Shown in pieces: positions 41,730-50,334 of a stretch of 64,000 nt of DNA. The notes below the pieces were generated by a model. The model did not search any database, was not told the DNA's origin, and saw only the letters and a program-made list of their open reading frames with translations. The stretch covers positions 1-64,000 of the forward strand of contig NZ_JACSPY010000010.1 of NCBI RefSeq assembly GCF_014836885.1, given 5' to 3'. Position numbers and translations under genes: made by a program. Within the stretch, counting starts at the first letter, position 1. Each line of letters begins with the position of its first letter. This DNA comes from Brevibacterium gallinarum (lineage in GTDB: Bacteria; Actinomycetota; Actinomycetes; Actinomycetales; Brevibacteriaceae).

Positions 41730-43088
41730 ATGTCAGTCATCAGCGCCGCCGCGGCCACCGCGCTCCTGCCCGAACTCCAGCGCCTGCGCCGCGACCTGCA
41801 CCGCGAACCCGAACTCGGCCTCGACCTGCCCAAGACCCAGGCCCGGGTCGCAGCCGGGCTCGACGGCCTCGACGTCGAGGTCACCTACGGCCAGTCGCTG
41901 ACCTCGCTGACGGTCGTGCTGCGCGGCGGCAAGCGCGATCCTGAGAACCCGGTGGCGGTGCTGCTGCGCGGGGACATGGACGCCCTGCCGGTGACCGAGG
42001 CGACCGGCTTCGAGTTCGCGGCCACCAACGGCGCGATGCACGCCTGCGGCCACGATCTGCACACGACCGGGCTGTACGGTGCGCTGCGGCTGCTCCACGA
42101 CGTCCGCGACGAACTGGCAGGCGACGTCATCTTCATGTTCCAGCCCGGCGAAGAGGGCTACGACGGCGCCGGTCACATGCTGCGCGAAGGGGTCCTCGAC
42201 GCCGCCGGCGTGCCGGTCATCGCCGCCTTCGGCGTGCACGTCTCCGCTGATCAGCCGCTCGGCCATCTGTACTGCCGGCCGGGTTCGTACATGTCGGCGT
42301 TCTCGATCATGCACATCACCGTTCGCGGCAAGGGCGGGCACGCTTCGCGCCCGCACACCGGCCGCGATCCGATCCAGGCCGGCGCGATGCTGGTGGGCCA
42401 GCTGCAGGAGTACGCGACCCGCCGCTTCGACGCCTTCGACCCGGTCATCCTCACCGTCGGCCAGTTCCACGCCGGCACCGCACCCAACGTCATCCCCGAC
42501 ACCGCCGAGCTCACCGTCGGGATCCGCTGCTTCTCCGAGGCCACGACCGCCCGCACCGAAGCCGAGCTGCCGAACCTCGTGTCCACCCTCGTGTCCGCCC
42601 ACGGCCTGTCAGCTGAGGTCGACTACCGGTCGGTGCTGCCGCCGGTCATCAACGATGAGGCCGAGACCGCGTTCTACCTCGACACCGCCGCCGAGGTGTT
42701 CGGCCCGCACTGCACGCACCTTGTGGAGGTGCCCAAGCCGGGTTCCGAGGACTTCTCGCGCATCCTCCAGCAGGTGCCGGGCACCTACGGCCACCTCGGC
42801 GCAGCACTCCCGGGCACGGTGGCCGAGGAGCAGGATTCGAACCACTCACCGCGCGCCCGCCACACCGATGAGGGGCTGGCCGACCACGCCCGCTTCCTCG
42901 CCGCGCTCGCCGCCGGCCGGCTGCACCAGCATGCCGCCGCGGCACCCGCCTGGCCGGACGCCGGTGCAGCTGCCGGTGCTGGTGCTGGGGCTGGTAAAGC
43001 TGCCGGTGATGGTGCAGCTGCCGGTGCTGGAGCACGGAGCGCCGCTCCCGAGGCGGGGGAGACTGAGAGCGAAGGGAACCTGTCATGA
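41730..43088 (+). CDS. M20-family amidohydrolase
   Basis: 452 residues. The N-terminus RDLHREPELGLDLPKTQA is characteristic of M20D aminoacylase-like amidohydrolases. Metal-ligand segments are MHACGHDLHTTGLYGALRLL, FQPGEEGYDGAGHML and GVHVSADQPLGHLY. A dimerisation domain with HITVRGKGGHASRPHTGRDP lies in the middle, and KPGSEDFSRILQQVPGTYGHLG is the last metal-site block. It would hydrolyse an N-acyl amino acid or similar amide in the cytoplasm. The last 60 or so residues are an Ala/Gly tail ending in a repeat unit. Its end overlaps nnr (ATGA). Confidence 0.88.
   Translation: MSVISAAAATALLPELQRLRRDLHREPELGLDLPKTQARVAAGLDGLDVEVTYGQSLTSLTVVLRGGKRDPENPVAVLLRGDMDALPVTEATGFEFAATNGAMHACGHDLHTTGLYGALRLLHDVRDELAGDVIFMFQPGEEGYDGAGHMLREGVLDAAGVPVIAAFGVHVSADQPLGHLYCRPGSYMSAFSIMHITVRGKGGHASRPHTGRDPIQAGAMLVGQLQEYATRRFDAFDPVILTVGQFHAGTAPNVIPDTAELTVGIRCFSEATTARTEAELPNLVSTLVSAHGLSAEVDYRSVLPPVINDEAETAFYLDTAAEVFGPHCTHLVEVPKPGSEDFSRILQQVPGTYGHLGAALPGTVAEEQDSNHSPRARHTDEGLADHARFLAALAAGRLHQHAAAAPAWPDAGAAAGAGAGAGKAAGDGAAAGAGARSAAPEAGETESEGNLS
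43042..43062 (-). repeat. Dispersed repeat unit in the M20 tail
   Basis: CCGCTCCCGAGGCGGGGGA, the reverse-complement orientation of the unit, encoding APEAGE in the disordered tail. Confidence 0.6.
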
Positions 43089-44551
43089 GACTCGGCTACA
43101 CCGCTGCCGCCGTCCGCGAGGCTGAGGCGCCGCTGCTGGCCGCAGGCCGCGGGGAGGCGCTCATGCGCACCGCCGCTGCTGGGCTCGCTTCCGTGTGCCG
43201 CCGCCTGCTGAGCGAACGCGGGCAGATCTCCGGCAGCCGCGTCGTCATGCTCGTCGGCGCCGGCAACAACGGCGGGGACGCCCTGTTTGCCGGCGCGAAC
43301 CTCGCCAGTCGCGGCGCCCATGTCACGGCCGTCGATGTCTTCGGGAAGATGCATGAGGCTGGTGCCGCCGCCTTCACCTCATCCGGCGGGCAGACCGAGG
43401 CCTTCAACGCAGAGAACTCGACGGAGAGCGCCGGCCTGCTGCGCGGAGCCGACCTCGTCATCGACGGAGTGCTCGGCACCGGTGCCAAGCCCGGCTTGCC
43501 CGAGCACCTCGCAGCCCTCATCCGCGACTGGCAGGAAAGCGCCACCTCCGGCCAGCTCGTCATCGCCGTTGACGTGCCCACCGGCGTCGACGCCTCGACC
43601 GGGGCCTGCGGGCCCACCCACGTGCGTGCCACCCACACCGTGACCTTCGGCGCTGACAAAGCCGGTCTCCTGCTGCCCGGCGGCTCCGATGCAGCAGGCG
43701 AGGTCACGATGGTCGACATCGGCCTCGACATGTCAGCCCATGTCCCGGCCGTCCACGTCCCCGACGACAGCGATCTCGCCGCCTACTGGCCGCGCCCGCA
43801 GGCAGGTGACCACAAGTATTCCCGCGGCGTCCTCGGGCTCGTCGCCGGCTCCGCCCGCTTCCCGGGTGCCGGTGCGCTCACCGCCTCGGCGGCGGTCGCC
43901 ACCGGTGTGGGCATGCTCCGGCTCCTGGCCCCTGCCGAGGTGACTCAGACTGTCCTGCAGACCTACCCGGAGGTCGTCACCGACACCGGCCGCGTGCAGG
44001 CCTGGGCGGTCGGGCCGGGTGCCCCGGACCGGCTGACGATGCAGCACGCGATCACCGCCGCCGAATCCGAGCACCTGCCGCTCGTCATCGACGCCGGCGG
44101 CCTGTCACTGCTCACCCGCCCGCTGGAGACCAGCTGCATCCTCACCCCGCACGCCGGTGAGCTCTCAGCCCTGCTCGCCCGGCTGGGCACCGGCGCCCCC
44201 AGCCGCGCCGAGGTCGAGACCGAACCGGTCGCCCACGCCGTGCGCGCCGCCCAGGTGCTCGAAGCGATCGTGCTGCTCAAGGGCAGCCGGACGATCATCG
44301 CCCGGCCCGACGGCACCGTCGTCGCACCGGAACCCGGGCCCGCCACGCTGGCCACCGCCGGCACCGGCGACGTGCTCACCGGTATCCTGGGAGCCCTGCT
44401 GGCCACCACCGGCGGAACCGACATCGATCTGGCCGACCTGGCCGGGCTCGCTGTGCTCATGCACGCGCGCGCAGGCGCGCACGCAACCCACGCCTCGCAC
44501 CTGCCGAGAGCCCTCGAAGCCGACGTCCTCGCCGTGCTCGACCAGGCCTGA
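43085..44551 (+). CDS. nnr: Bifunctional NAD(P)H-hydrate epimerase / ADP-dependent dehydratase
   Basis: 488 residues. The N-terminal epimerase domain (about 1-220, YjeF_N) shows VMLVGAGNNGGDALFAGANL and VIAVDVPTGVDASTG. The C-terminal dehydratase domain (about 240-488) shows ASAAVATGVGMLRLLAPAEV, LVIDAGGLSLLTRP, ILTPHAGELSALLARLG and ATAGTGDVLTGILGALLA. Together they repair hydrated NADH and NADPH. The fused arrangement is usual. It overlaps the M20 gene and precedes alr, the order known from other actinobacteria. Confidence 0.95.
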   Translation: MRLGYTAAAVREAEAPLLAAGRGEALMRTAAAGLASVCRRLLSERGQISGSRVVMLVGAGNNGGDALFAGANLASRGAHVTAVDVFGKMHEAGAAAFTSSGGQTEAFNAENSTESAGLLRGADLVIDGVLGTGAKPGLPEHLAALIRDWQESATSGQLVIAVDVPTGVDASTGACGPTHVRATHTVTFGADKAGLLLPGGSDAAGEVTMVDIGLDMSAHVPAVHVPDDSDLAAYWPRPQAGDHKYSRGVLGLVAGSARFPGAGALTASAAVATGVGMLRLLAPAEVTQTVLQTYPEVVTDTGRVQAWAVGPGAPDRLTMQHAITAAESEHLPLVIDAGGLSLLTRPLETSCILTPHAGELSALLARLGTGAPSRAEVETEPVAHAVRAAQVLEAIVLLKGSRTIIARPDGTVVAPEPGPATLATAGTGDVLTGILGALLATTGGTDIDLADLAGLAVLMHARAGAHATHASHLPRALEADVLAVLDQA

Positions 44552-44619
44552 GGCAGACGCCCGGCAGCACCGTGCGGCCAGCCGGCAGCACCACCCACCG
44601 ACAGCGAAGGAGACAGCCC

Positions 44620-45891
44620 ATGGCAGCAGCGGCGCAGGCAGCGACCGGCTCGGTCGTGACCGCCCGCATCGACACCGCGGCACTCATCCGCAACGCCCGC
44701 ACCGTCGCCGCGCGCGTTGCTCCCGCCCAGCTCATGGCCGTCGTCAAGGCCGACGCCTACGGCCACTCCATCGACATCGTCGCCCCCGCGCTGTATGCCG
44801 CCGGACTGCGGGACTTCGCCGTGGCGACCGTGCCCGAGGCGGTGGCCCTGTCCCAGCTGCTCGGCCCGGATTCCGGGGCTCGGATCCTGTGCTGGCTCTT
44901 CGACTCGGCTGCCGACCTCACCGCCTGCACACGCGCCGGCATCGAACTCGGCATCTCCACCCCCGAGGCCCTCGAAGCCGCCATCGCCGCAGGTGAGCAG
45001 ACCGGCCTGACCCAGGACGTGCACCTCAAGCTCGACACGGGGCTGGGCCGCAACGGTCTCTCTCTGCAGCAGCTTGAGACCGTGCTCGACCGGCTGCGCG
45101 AGCTCGCCACTCAGGCCGGCACCGCCGCCCGCGCGCAGGGGACCACCGCCTCGGCGCCGGTGCGGGTGACCGGCATCATGACCCATTTCGCCAACGCCGA
45201 CATCCCCGGCGACCCGGCGACCGTCGACCAGCTGCACTGCTTCGACACCCTCTACGGGCGCCTGCAGGCCGAACTGCCGTACGCGCTGCGCGCAGACGAC
45301 CTCATGGTGACGCTCGCCAATTCGCCGGCTGCGCTCTCACTCGACCCGGTGCCCGGCAGCCACGTGCGCGCCGGCATCAGCCTCTACGGCATCAGCCCGT
45401 TCGAAGACAGAACCGCCGCGCAGCTCGGCCTCACCCCGGTCATGACCGTGACCTCCCGTGTCCTCAACGTCAAGGACGTCCCCGCAGGTCACGGCGCCTC
45501 CTACGGCCTGACCTACCGGTGTGAGCGCGACACCCGATTCGCACTCGTCGCCGGCGGCTACGGCGACGGTCTGCCGCGCATCGCCGGCAACCGCGGGGAA
45601 GTCGCCATCCAGGGGCGTCGCTACCCGATCGTCGGGCGGATCGCGATGGACCAGATGATCCTCGACATCGGCCCGGCTGAGACCGGTGGCGAGGTGGCGA
45701 TCGGCGATGAGGTGATCATCATCGGCGACGGCACCACCGGCCCGAGCGCCGAAGAGTGGGCCAGCTGGTGCGAGACGATCAACTACGAGATCGTCACCTG
45801 CATCAGCGCCCGCGTCGACCGCATCGCCGTCGGCGCGGATGCCGGCAGCGCGCCTGCCCCCGGTGACCACACCCGAGGCGGTGCCCAGTGA
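44620..45891 (+). CDS. alr: Alanine racemase
   Basis: 423 residues from ATG 44620, preceded by GAAGGAGACAG. It interconverts L- and D-alanine for peptidoglycan. The PLP lysine lies in VVKADAYGHS (about residue 43). Other blocks are LKLDTGLGRNGLS, IMTHFANADIPG, HVRAGISLYGISPF and the catalytic-tyrosine element ASYGLTYR, then DQMILDIG. A short repeat-like insert (QGTTASAPVRVTG) and a tail carrying a dispersed-repeat unit are extra to the family. Overlaps tsaE by 4 bases. Confidence 0.96.
   Translation: MAAAAQAATGSVVTARIDTAALIRNARTVAARVAPAQLMAVVKADAYGHSIDIVAPALYAAGLRDFAVATVPEAVALSQLLGPDSGARILCWLFDSAADLTACTRAGIELGISTPEALEAAIAAGEQTGLTQDVHLKLDTGLGRNGLSLQQLETVLDRLRELATQAGTAARAQGTTASAPVRVTGIMTHFANADIPGDPATVDQLHCFDTLYGRLQAELPYALRADDLMVTLANSPAALSLDPVPGSHVRAGISLYGISPFEDRTAAQLGLTPVMTVTSRVLNVKDVPAGHGASYGLTYRCERDTRFALVAGGYGDGLPRIAGNRGEVAIQGRRYPIVGRIAMDQMILDIGPAETGGEVAIGDEVIIIGDGTTGPSAEEWASWCETINYEIVTCISARVDRIAVGADAGSAPAPGDHTRGGAQ
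45862..45885 (-). repeat. Dispersed repeat unit at the end of alr
   Basis: CACACCCGAGGCGGTGCC, reverse-complement orientation, encodes the last residues of Alr and ends beside the tsaE start codon. Confidence 0.5.
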
Positions 45892-46568
45892 CCGAGCAGA
45901 CTCACCTTGAGATCGGCGACCGCGAGGCCATGGAGCGCTTCGCCGCACTGCTGGCTGGCCAGCTGCAGGCCGGTGACGTGCTCATCCTCACCGGCAACCT
46001 CGGGGCCGGGAAGACGACGCTCACCCAGTTCCTCGCCACCGCCCTCGGGGTGAGCGGCCGGGTGTCCTCACCGACCTTCGTCATCGCCCGCGCACACGCG
46101 AACCCGACCCCAGACCGGCCGCCGCTCGTGCACGTCGACGCCTACCGCCTCGGCGACGCCGCCGAGTTCTCCGACCTCGACCTCGAATACGGCCACGACG
46201 AAGCCGTCACCGTCATCGAATGGGGCCGCGGACTGGCCGAAGAGCTCTCGGCGGATCACCTCGAGATCGTCATCACCCGCGCCGGCGAGGACTCCGAAGC
46301 GGCACCCGTTGCCGATCCGACTGCCAGCGCAGACGCCGGCAGTGCAGACGCCACCAGCGATGCCCCTGCCACCGACCCTGCCACCGCCCCTGACACCGGT
46401 TCCCTCGACGTCTCCGACCTCCTCGGTGACAGCTCACCCGGCCCCGTCGACCTCACCGAGGCTGATGAGGACGAGACCCGCACGATCCGGCTCATCCCGA
46501 CCGGGCCGAGCTGGCATACGCGCATCAGCGCCATCGCCGCCGCCTACGCAGACCAGGAGCCCGCATGA
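45888..46568 (+). CDS. tsaE: tRNA t6A synthesis ATPase TsaE, with extended C-terminus
   Basis: 226 residues from a GTG overlapping alr. The P-loop is LTGNLGAGKTTLTQFLATAL, followed by VSSPTFVIARAH and VHVDAYRLGDAAEFSDLDLE, then VTVIEWGRGLAEELSADHLE. It assists the TsaB-TsaD complex in making threonylcarbamoyl-A37 of ANN-decoding tRNAs. Typical TsaE proteins have about 150-160 residues. Here an Ala/Asp/Thr/Pro-rich insertion of some 65 residues (SADAGSADATSDAPATDPA and on) splits the C-terminal strands (TRTIRLIPTGPSW). Confidence 0.94.
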   Translation: MTEQTHLEIGDREAMERFAALLAGQLQAGDVLILTGNLGAGKTTLTQFLATALGVSGRVSSPTFVIARAHANPTPDRPPLVHVDAYRLGDAAEFSDLDLEYGHDEAVTVIEWGRGLAEELSADHLEIVITRAGEDSEAAPVADPTASADAGSADATSDAPATDPATAPDTGSLDVSDLLGDSSPGPVDLTEADEDETRTIRLIPTGPSWHTRISAIAAAYADQEPA

Positions 46569-47263
46569 TCATCCTCGCGATCGACACCTCGGCCACGGCC
46601 ACCGCGGCACTGACCGACGGCGAGAGGGTGCTCGCCGAGTGGAGCGCGGCCGCCGGCGGCAAGCACGCCGAGCTCACCGGCCCGTCCGTCCGCTCACTCA
46701 CCGCCGGCCAGCCGGCCCCCGAACTCGTCGTCACCGGAATCGGGCCCGGCCCCTTCACCGGCCTGCGCGCCGGCATCGCCACCGCGATCGGCTACAGCCT
46801 CGGCGCCGGCATCACCGCTGCCGGGGTGCCCAGCCACCTCGCGCTCGCCGTGCGCGCCTACCGCAGCCTCGACCCCGCAGCCCCGCTGCTCACCGCCACC
46901 GATGCGCGCCGCAGAGAGGTCTACTGGACCCGCTTCGCCGGACTCGACGAACACGGCGTGCCCGTCATCGCAGCCGGGCCCGAGGTGTCGGCACCGGCCG
47001 ATCTGGCAGCTCACCTGACACAGACGGCAGGGGAGCCGACGCCGGCTGGCATCGGAGGCGGGTTCGAGCTCTATCCTGAGCTGCTCGCCGTGCCCGAGGT
47101 GGCCGACCCGATCCTCGACACCGCACCTCCGGCGGCTGCCGACCTCGCGATCGCCGCCCACCGGATCCTGGCAGCAGGCGGTGAGCTGTGGCCGATGACC
47201 CCGCTTTACCTGCGCGCCCCCGACGCCGCCCCGGCCGCCCGCCGTGAGACGAGCCTGCGATGA
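46565..47263 (+). CDS. tsaB: tRNA t6A synthesis protein TsaB
   Basis: 232 residues. An ASKHA-fold partner of TsaD in N6-threonylcarbamoyladenosine synthesis. It begins MIILAIDTSATATAALTDGE, followed by GKHAELTGPSVRSL and VVTGIGPGPFTGLRAGIATA, the standard TsaB pattern, and TATDARRREVYWTRF near residue 115. The ATG overlaps the tsaE stop, and its stop overlaps rimI, so the three are translated from one message. Confidence 0.94.
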   Translation: MIILAIDTSATATAALTDGERVLAEWSAAAGGKHAELTGPSVRSLTAGQPAPELVVTGIGPGPFTGLRAGIATAIGYSLGAGITAAGVPSHLALAVRAYRSLDPAAPLLTATDARRREVYWTRFAGLDEHGVPVIAAGPEVSAPADLAAHLTQTAGEPTPAGIGGGFELYPELLAVPEVADPILDTAPPAAADLAIAAHRILAAGGELWPMTPLYLRAPDAAPAARRETSLR

Positions 47264-47859
47264 GCGACGACCCCGCCGCAGGAGCTGACCCCGCTGCAGG
47301 AACCGGCCCTGCCGCAGAAGCTGAGGCACAAGCCGAGGCGACGGGAGCCGACCCAGCCGCAGGAACCAACCCCGCCGCGGGCGCTGCGGCCGCAGGTGCC
47401 GACGCCGGAGTGATCCGGCGGATGCGCTGGTTCGACATCGCACCCATCGCCGCCCTCGACGCCGAGATCTTCGGCGCCGATGCCTGGTTAGAGGCCTACT
47501 TCTGGTCCGAGCTCGCAGCCCCCGGACGGCACTTCATCGTCCTCGACGCCGCAGCCGCCGGCAACGCCGCGAGCCCTGGGCTCCTCGGCTTCGCCGGTCT
47601 GAGCGTCTCGGGCCCGCAGGCCGACATCCTCACGATCGCCTCCCACCCGGACGCACGCCGGCAGGGGATCGGACGCCGGCTGCTCGACGCGCTGCTCGAC
47701 CACGCCCGCGCCCACGGCGTCGAAGCCGTCCACCTCGACGTCCGCGCCGACAACATAGCGGCCCAGGCGATGTACGCCGCCGACGGATTCGTAGAACTCG
47801 ACCGCCGCCCCGGCTACTACCGCGACGCCGACGCCGTGCTCATGCGCGCACTGCTGTGA
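47260..47859 (+). CDS. rimI: Ribosomal-protein alanine N-acetyltransferase RimI
   Basis: 199 residues. After about 45 residues of Ala/Gly/Glu/Asp-rich leader (AGADPAAGTGPAAEAEAQAE) the GNAT domain starts at RMRWFDIAPIAALDAEIFG. It includes HPDARRQGIGRRLLDALLDH (acetyl-CoA loop) and VEAVHLDVRADNIAAQAMYA, then DGFVELDRRPGYY, the typical RimI ending. It acetylates the N-terminus of ribosomal protein S18 in other bacteria. The leader is unlike ordinary RimI and repeats in six- and seven-residue steps. Confidence 0.93.
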   Translation: MSDDPAAGADPAAGTGPAAEAEAQAEATGADPAAGTNPAAGAAAAGADAGVIRRMRWFDIAPIAALDAEIFGADAWLEAYFWSELAAPGRHFIVLDAAAAGNAASPGLLGFAGLSVSGPQADILTIASHPDARRQGIGRRLLDALLDHARAHGVEAVHLDVRADNIAAQAMYAADGFVELDRRPGYYRDADAVLMRALL

Positions 47860-47897
47860 CACTCGTCAACTGACCGAACTGCGCGGCCCGGAATTGG

Positions 47898-47903
47898 TAG
47901 CCT
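47898..47903 (+). promoter_or_regulatory. -10 hexamer for the SRPBCC gene
   Basis: TAGCCT ends 6 bases before ATG 47910, without a ribosome site. It would start a second transcript inside the t6A cluster. Confidence 0.4.
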
Positions 47904-47909
47904 GATGCC

Positions 47910-48434
47910 ATGACATCCTCGCCTGTCCTGCGCTTCTCACTCGTCTCCTGGGAAGACGGCGTCGACCTCGACATCCGCACGACACTGCCGGTGACCGCCG
48001 CCGAGGTGTGGGCACAGATCGCAGACCCTGCCGCCTGTGGCGCGTGGTTCGCGCCGTACACGCGGGCCGGCGACACACTGACCTTCGACGCCGGCGACGG
48101 CGAGACCTTCACCGCCGAGATCATCCACTGTGCCGAAGAATCCGATGTCATGCTCGACTTCGCCGACTTCGGGCTCACCGGCCTCAGCCTCCGGCCCGCC
48201 GAGGACGACGAGAGCACCACCGAGGTCATCGTCACCCGCCCACACCCTGATCACACCGCCGTCGCCGATTCGATCGACAGCCAGGTCGAGGGCCTGTGGC
48301 CCTCCCACCTCGAACTGCTGGCCGCACAGCTCGGCCACCCGATGGACAGCCAGGGCAACCCTGACTTCCTCGCTGAGACCTTCACTGCCCTCGCAGCCGA
48401 AGCCCGCACCAACGCCGCTGAGGCGAGCCGATGA
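47910..48434 (+). CDS. SRPBCC/AHSA1-like protein
   Basis: 174 residues. The segment [20 protein letters not shown], then [20 protein letters not shown] and [20 protein letters not shown], matches the activator-of-Hsp90-ATPase-homolog type of the START/Bet v 1 superfamily. A long C-terminal helix ([20 protein letters not shown]) closes the ligand cavity. Such proteins bind hydrophobic ligands or assist proteins; no ligand can be named. It lies between rimI and tsaD and overlaps tsaD by 4 bases, which interrupts the usual rimI-tsaD adjacency. Confidence 0.8.
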   Translation: MTSSPVLRFSLVSWEDGVDLDIRTTLPVTAAEVWAQIADPAACGAWFAPYTRAGDTLTFDAGDGETFTAEIIHCAEESDVMLDFADFGLTGLSLRPAEDDESTTEVIVTRPHPDHTAVADSIDSQVEGLWPSHLELLAAQLGHPMDSQGNPDFLAETFTALAAEARTNAAEASR

Positions 48435-49648
48435 GCGCTGCTGACGGCCCACTCGTCCTCGGCATCGAATCCTCCTGCGACGAAACCGGCGTCGGGATCG
48501 TGCGCGGGCGCACCCTGCTGACGAACACCGTCGCCTCCTCGATGGACGAGCACGTGCGCTTCGGCGGCGTCGTGCCCGAAGTCGCCTCCCGCGCCCACGT
48601 CCACGCCATCGGCCCGACCGTCGACGAAGCCCTCACCGACGCCGGCGTCACTCTCGATGACATCGACGCGATCGCCGTGACCGCAGGCCCCGGGCTCTCC
48701 GGCGCGCTCATGGTCGGCGTCGCCGCCGCCAAAGGCCTGGCCGCGGCCACCGGGCTGCCCCTGTACGGCATCAACCACTTAGCCGCCCACATCGCCGTCG
48801 ACCTCGTCGCCGACGACCTGCAGCAGCCAGCCACCACCTCGGGAGCGGGGGACATCGGTCAGCCAGCCACCGCCTCGGGACCGGGGGACACCGGCCAGCC
48901 GGCCACCGCCTCGGGCCCGGTCACCCCGTCGATCGCGCTGCTCGTCTCCGGCGGGCACACCGAGATCCTGCGCATCGGCGACCTCGTCGACGACATCGAA
49001 CTGCTCGGCGCCACCATCGACGACGCCGCCGGTGAGGCCTTCGACAAAACCGCCCGGCTGCTGGGCCTGAGCTATCCGGGCGGGCCGAACATCTCGAAAG
49101 CCGCCGCCGGCATCCTCGACGGCACCGGCCAGCCCGGCGACCCGGCCAGCGTGAAATTCCCGCGCGGACTCTCCACCGCCAAGGACCTCCGCGACCCGGC
49201 CCGCCGCTACTCCTTCTCCTTCTCCGGGCTCAAGACCGCAGCCCTGCGGTTCGTCACCGCCTACGAGGCCGCACGCGCAGCCGGCAGCCCGGAGACCAGC
49301 CGGCAGCTGACCGACCTGCGCTTAGCCGATGTCACCGCATCCTTCGAGACGGCCGTCGTCGACGTGCTCGTGACCAAGACGCTGCTCGCGTGTGAGGATC
49401 ACGGCATCGACCACGTCATGCTCGGCGGGGGAGTGGCGGCCAACCGACGGCTGCGCGAGACCCTGGCCGAACGCTGCGGCGAGGCCGGCGTCACCCTGCG
49501 GATCCCGCCGCTGAACCTGTGCACCGACAACGGTGCGATGGTCGCCGCCCTCGGCGCCGAACTCGTCACCCGCGGACTGCCGCCCTCACCAGAGGACTTC
49601 GCGGTGTTCTCATCTCTGGAGGTGCGCGATGTCTACATCCGACCCTGA
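48431..49648 (+). CDS. tsaD: tRNA t6A threonylcarbamoyltransferase TsaD
   Basis: 405 residues. The opening [17 protein letters not shown] and the metal-binding HLAAH ([11 protein letters not shown], about residue 115) identify TsaD, with SGGHTEIL and [14 protein letters not shown] further on. It transfers threonylcarbamoyl to A37 with TsaB and TsaE. Ordinary TsaD has about 340-350 residues. Here residues about 132-165, just after the metal helix, are three copies of a twelve-residue repeat ([12 protein letters not shown] and variants) encoded by dispersed-repeat units. An Ala/Ser/Gly-rich loop also occurs near residue 275. Confidence 0.95.
   Translation: MSAADGPLVLGIESSCDETGVGIVRGRTLLTNTVASSMDEHVRFGGVVPEVASRAHVHAIGPTVDEALTDAGVTLDDIDAIAVTAGPGLSGALMVGVAAAKGLAAATGLPLYGINHLAAHIAVDLVADDLQQPATTSGAGDIGQPATASGPGDTGQPATASGPVTPSIALLVSGGHTEILRIGDLVDDIELLGATIDDAAGEAFDKTARLLGLSYPGGPNISKAAAGILDGTGQPGDPASVKFPRGLSTAKDLRDPARRYSFSFSGLKTAALRFVTAYEAARAAGSPETSRQLTDLRLADVTASFETAVVDVLVTKTLLACEDHGIDHVMLGGGVAANRRLRETLAERCGEAGVTLRIPPLNLCTDNGAMVAALGAELVTRGLPPSPEDFAVFSSLEVRDVYIRP
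48825..48932 (+). repeat. Three 36-base repeats with dispersed-repeat cores inside tsaD
   Basis: Units start at 48825, 48861 and 48897. Each holds CCACCNCCTCGGGANCGGGG or a close variant, in frame, adding twelve codons per unit. Confidence 0.85.
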
Positions 49649-50192
49649 CCGCAGCGGATCCCCGGGACCGGACAGGGGCCCGACTCCAGCCGAGGCGCGC
49701 CGGTCCATGCCGCCGATCGAAGAGCTGCGGGCCCGCCGCCGCTCCGGTGACGGCTGGATCGAAACCCCGCAGGGACGCTTCTGGGGCAGGTTCGGTGCCG
49801 CCGGCCTGCTCATCCACGACCGTGAGCGCGGCGTGCTGCTGCAGCACCGGGTGCCGTGGTCAGCCCACGGCGACACGTGGGGAATCCCCGGCGGGGCGAT
49901 CGACGCCGATGAGACCCCGACCGCCGGGGCGATCCGCGAATGCCACGAAGAAGCAGGTGTCCCGGCTCTCGACGGCACCGGCATCCGGATCCTCGACACG
50001 CATGTCGTCGACAAGGACGGCTGGTCGTATACGACCGTCATCGCCGAGGCCACCGAGCGGCTTGAGGCCTTCATCGCCGATATCGAAAGCCTTGACCTGC
50101 GCTGGGTGCCCCTGGACGAGGTCACCGACTATCCGCTGCACCCCGGTTTCGCGGCCGCCTGGCCACAGCTGCGCGCGGTGCTCGACGCTTGA
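49629..50192 (+). CDS. Nudix hydrolase
   Basis: 187 residues from ATG 49629, overlapping the end of tsaD by 20 bases. The Nudix box is present and intact: [20 protein letters not shown] then EAGV, so it should cleave a nucleoside-diphosphate-linked substrate using Mg. The flanks [20 protein letters not shown] and [13 protein letters not shown] are typical of general Nudix enzymes. An Arg/Pro-rich leader of about 45 residues precedes the fold. The substrate is not known. It is followed by an 18-base tandem repeat. Confidence 0.88.
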   Translation: MSTSDPDRSGSPGPDRGPTPAEARRSMPPIEELRARRRSGDGWIETPQGRFWGRFGAAGLLIHDRERGVLLQHRVPWSAHGDTWGIPGGAIDADETPTAGAIRECHEEAGVPALDGTGIRILDTHVVDKDGWSYTTVIAEATERLEAFIADIESLDLRWVPLDEVTDYPLHPGFAAAWPQLRAVLDA

Positions 50193-50208
50193 AGGACGGC
50201 GCGCACCC

Positions 50209-50298
50209 GGCGACTGGAACCCTGCAGGCGACTGGAACCCTGGCGGCGGCTGGAAACCTGCCGGCGATCGGAACCCCGCCCGCGACGGGAAACCTGCC
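50209..50298 (+). repeat. Five-unit 18-base tandem repeat after the Nudix gene
   Basis: Contiguous 18-base units start at 50209, 50227, 50245, 50263 and 50281. The first two share GGCGACTGGAACCCTG and later ones diverge. The array lies between convergent genes. If read in one forward frame it gives a six-residue period (GDWNPA), but there is no start codon. Confidence 0.85.
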
Positions 50299-50323
50299 CG
50301 CCACCGCCTCGGGAGCGGCGACC
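50299..50323 (+). repeat. Dispersed repeat unit next to the 18-base array
   Basis: CGCCACCGCCTCGGGAGCGG directly follows the 18-base tandem array and precedes the 3' end of the convergent GCS2 gene. Confidence 0.7.
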
Positions 50324-50334
50324 CGGCCCCGCGA

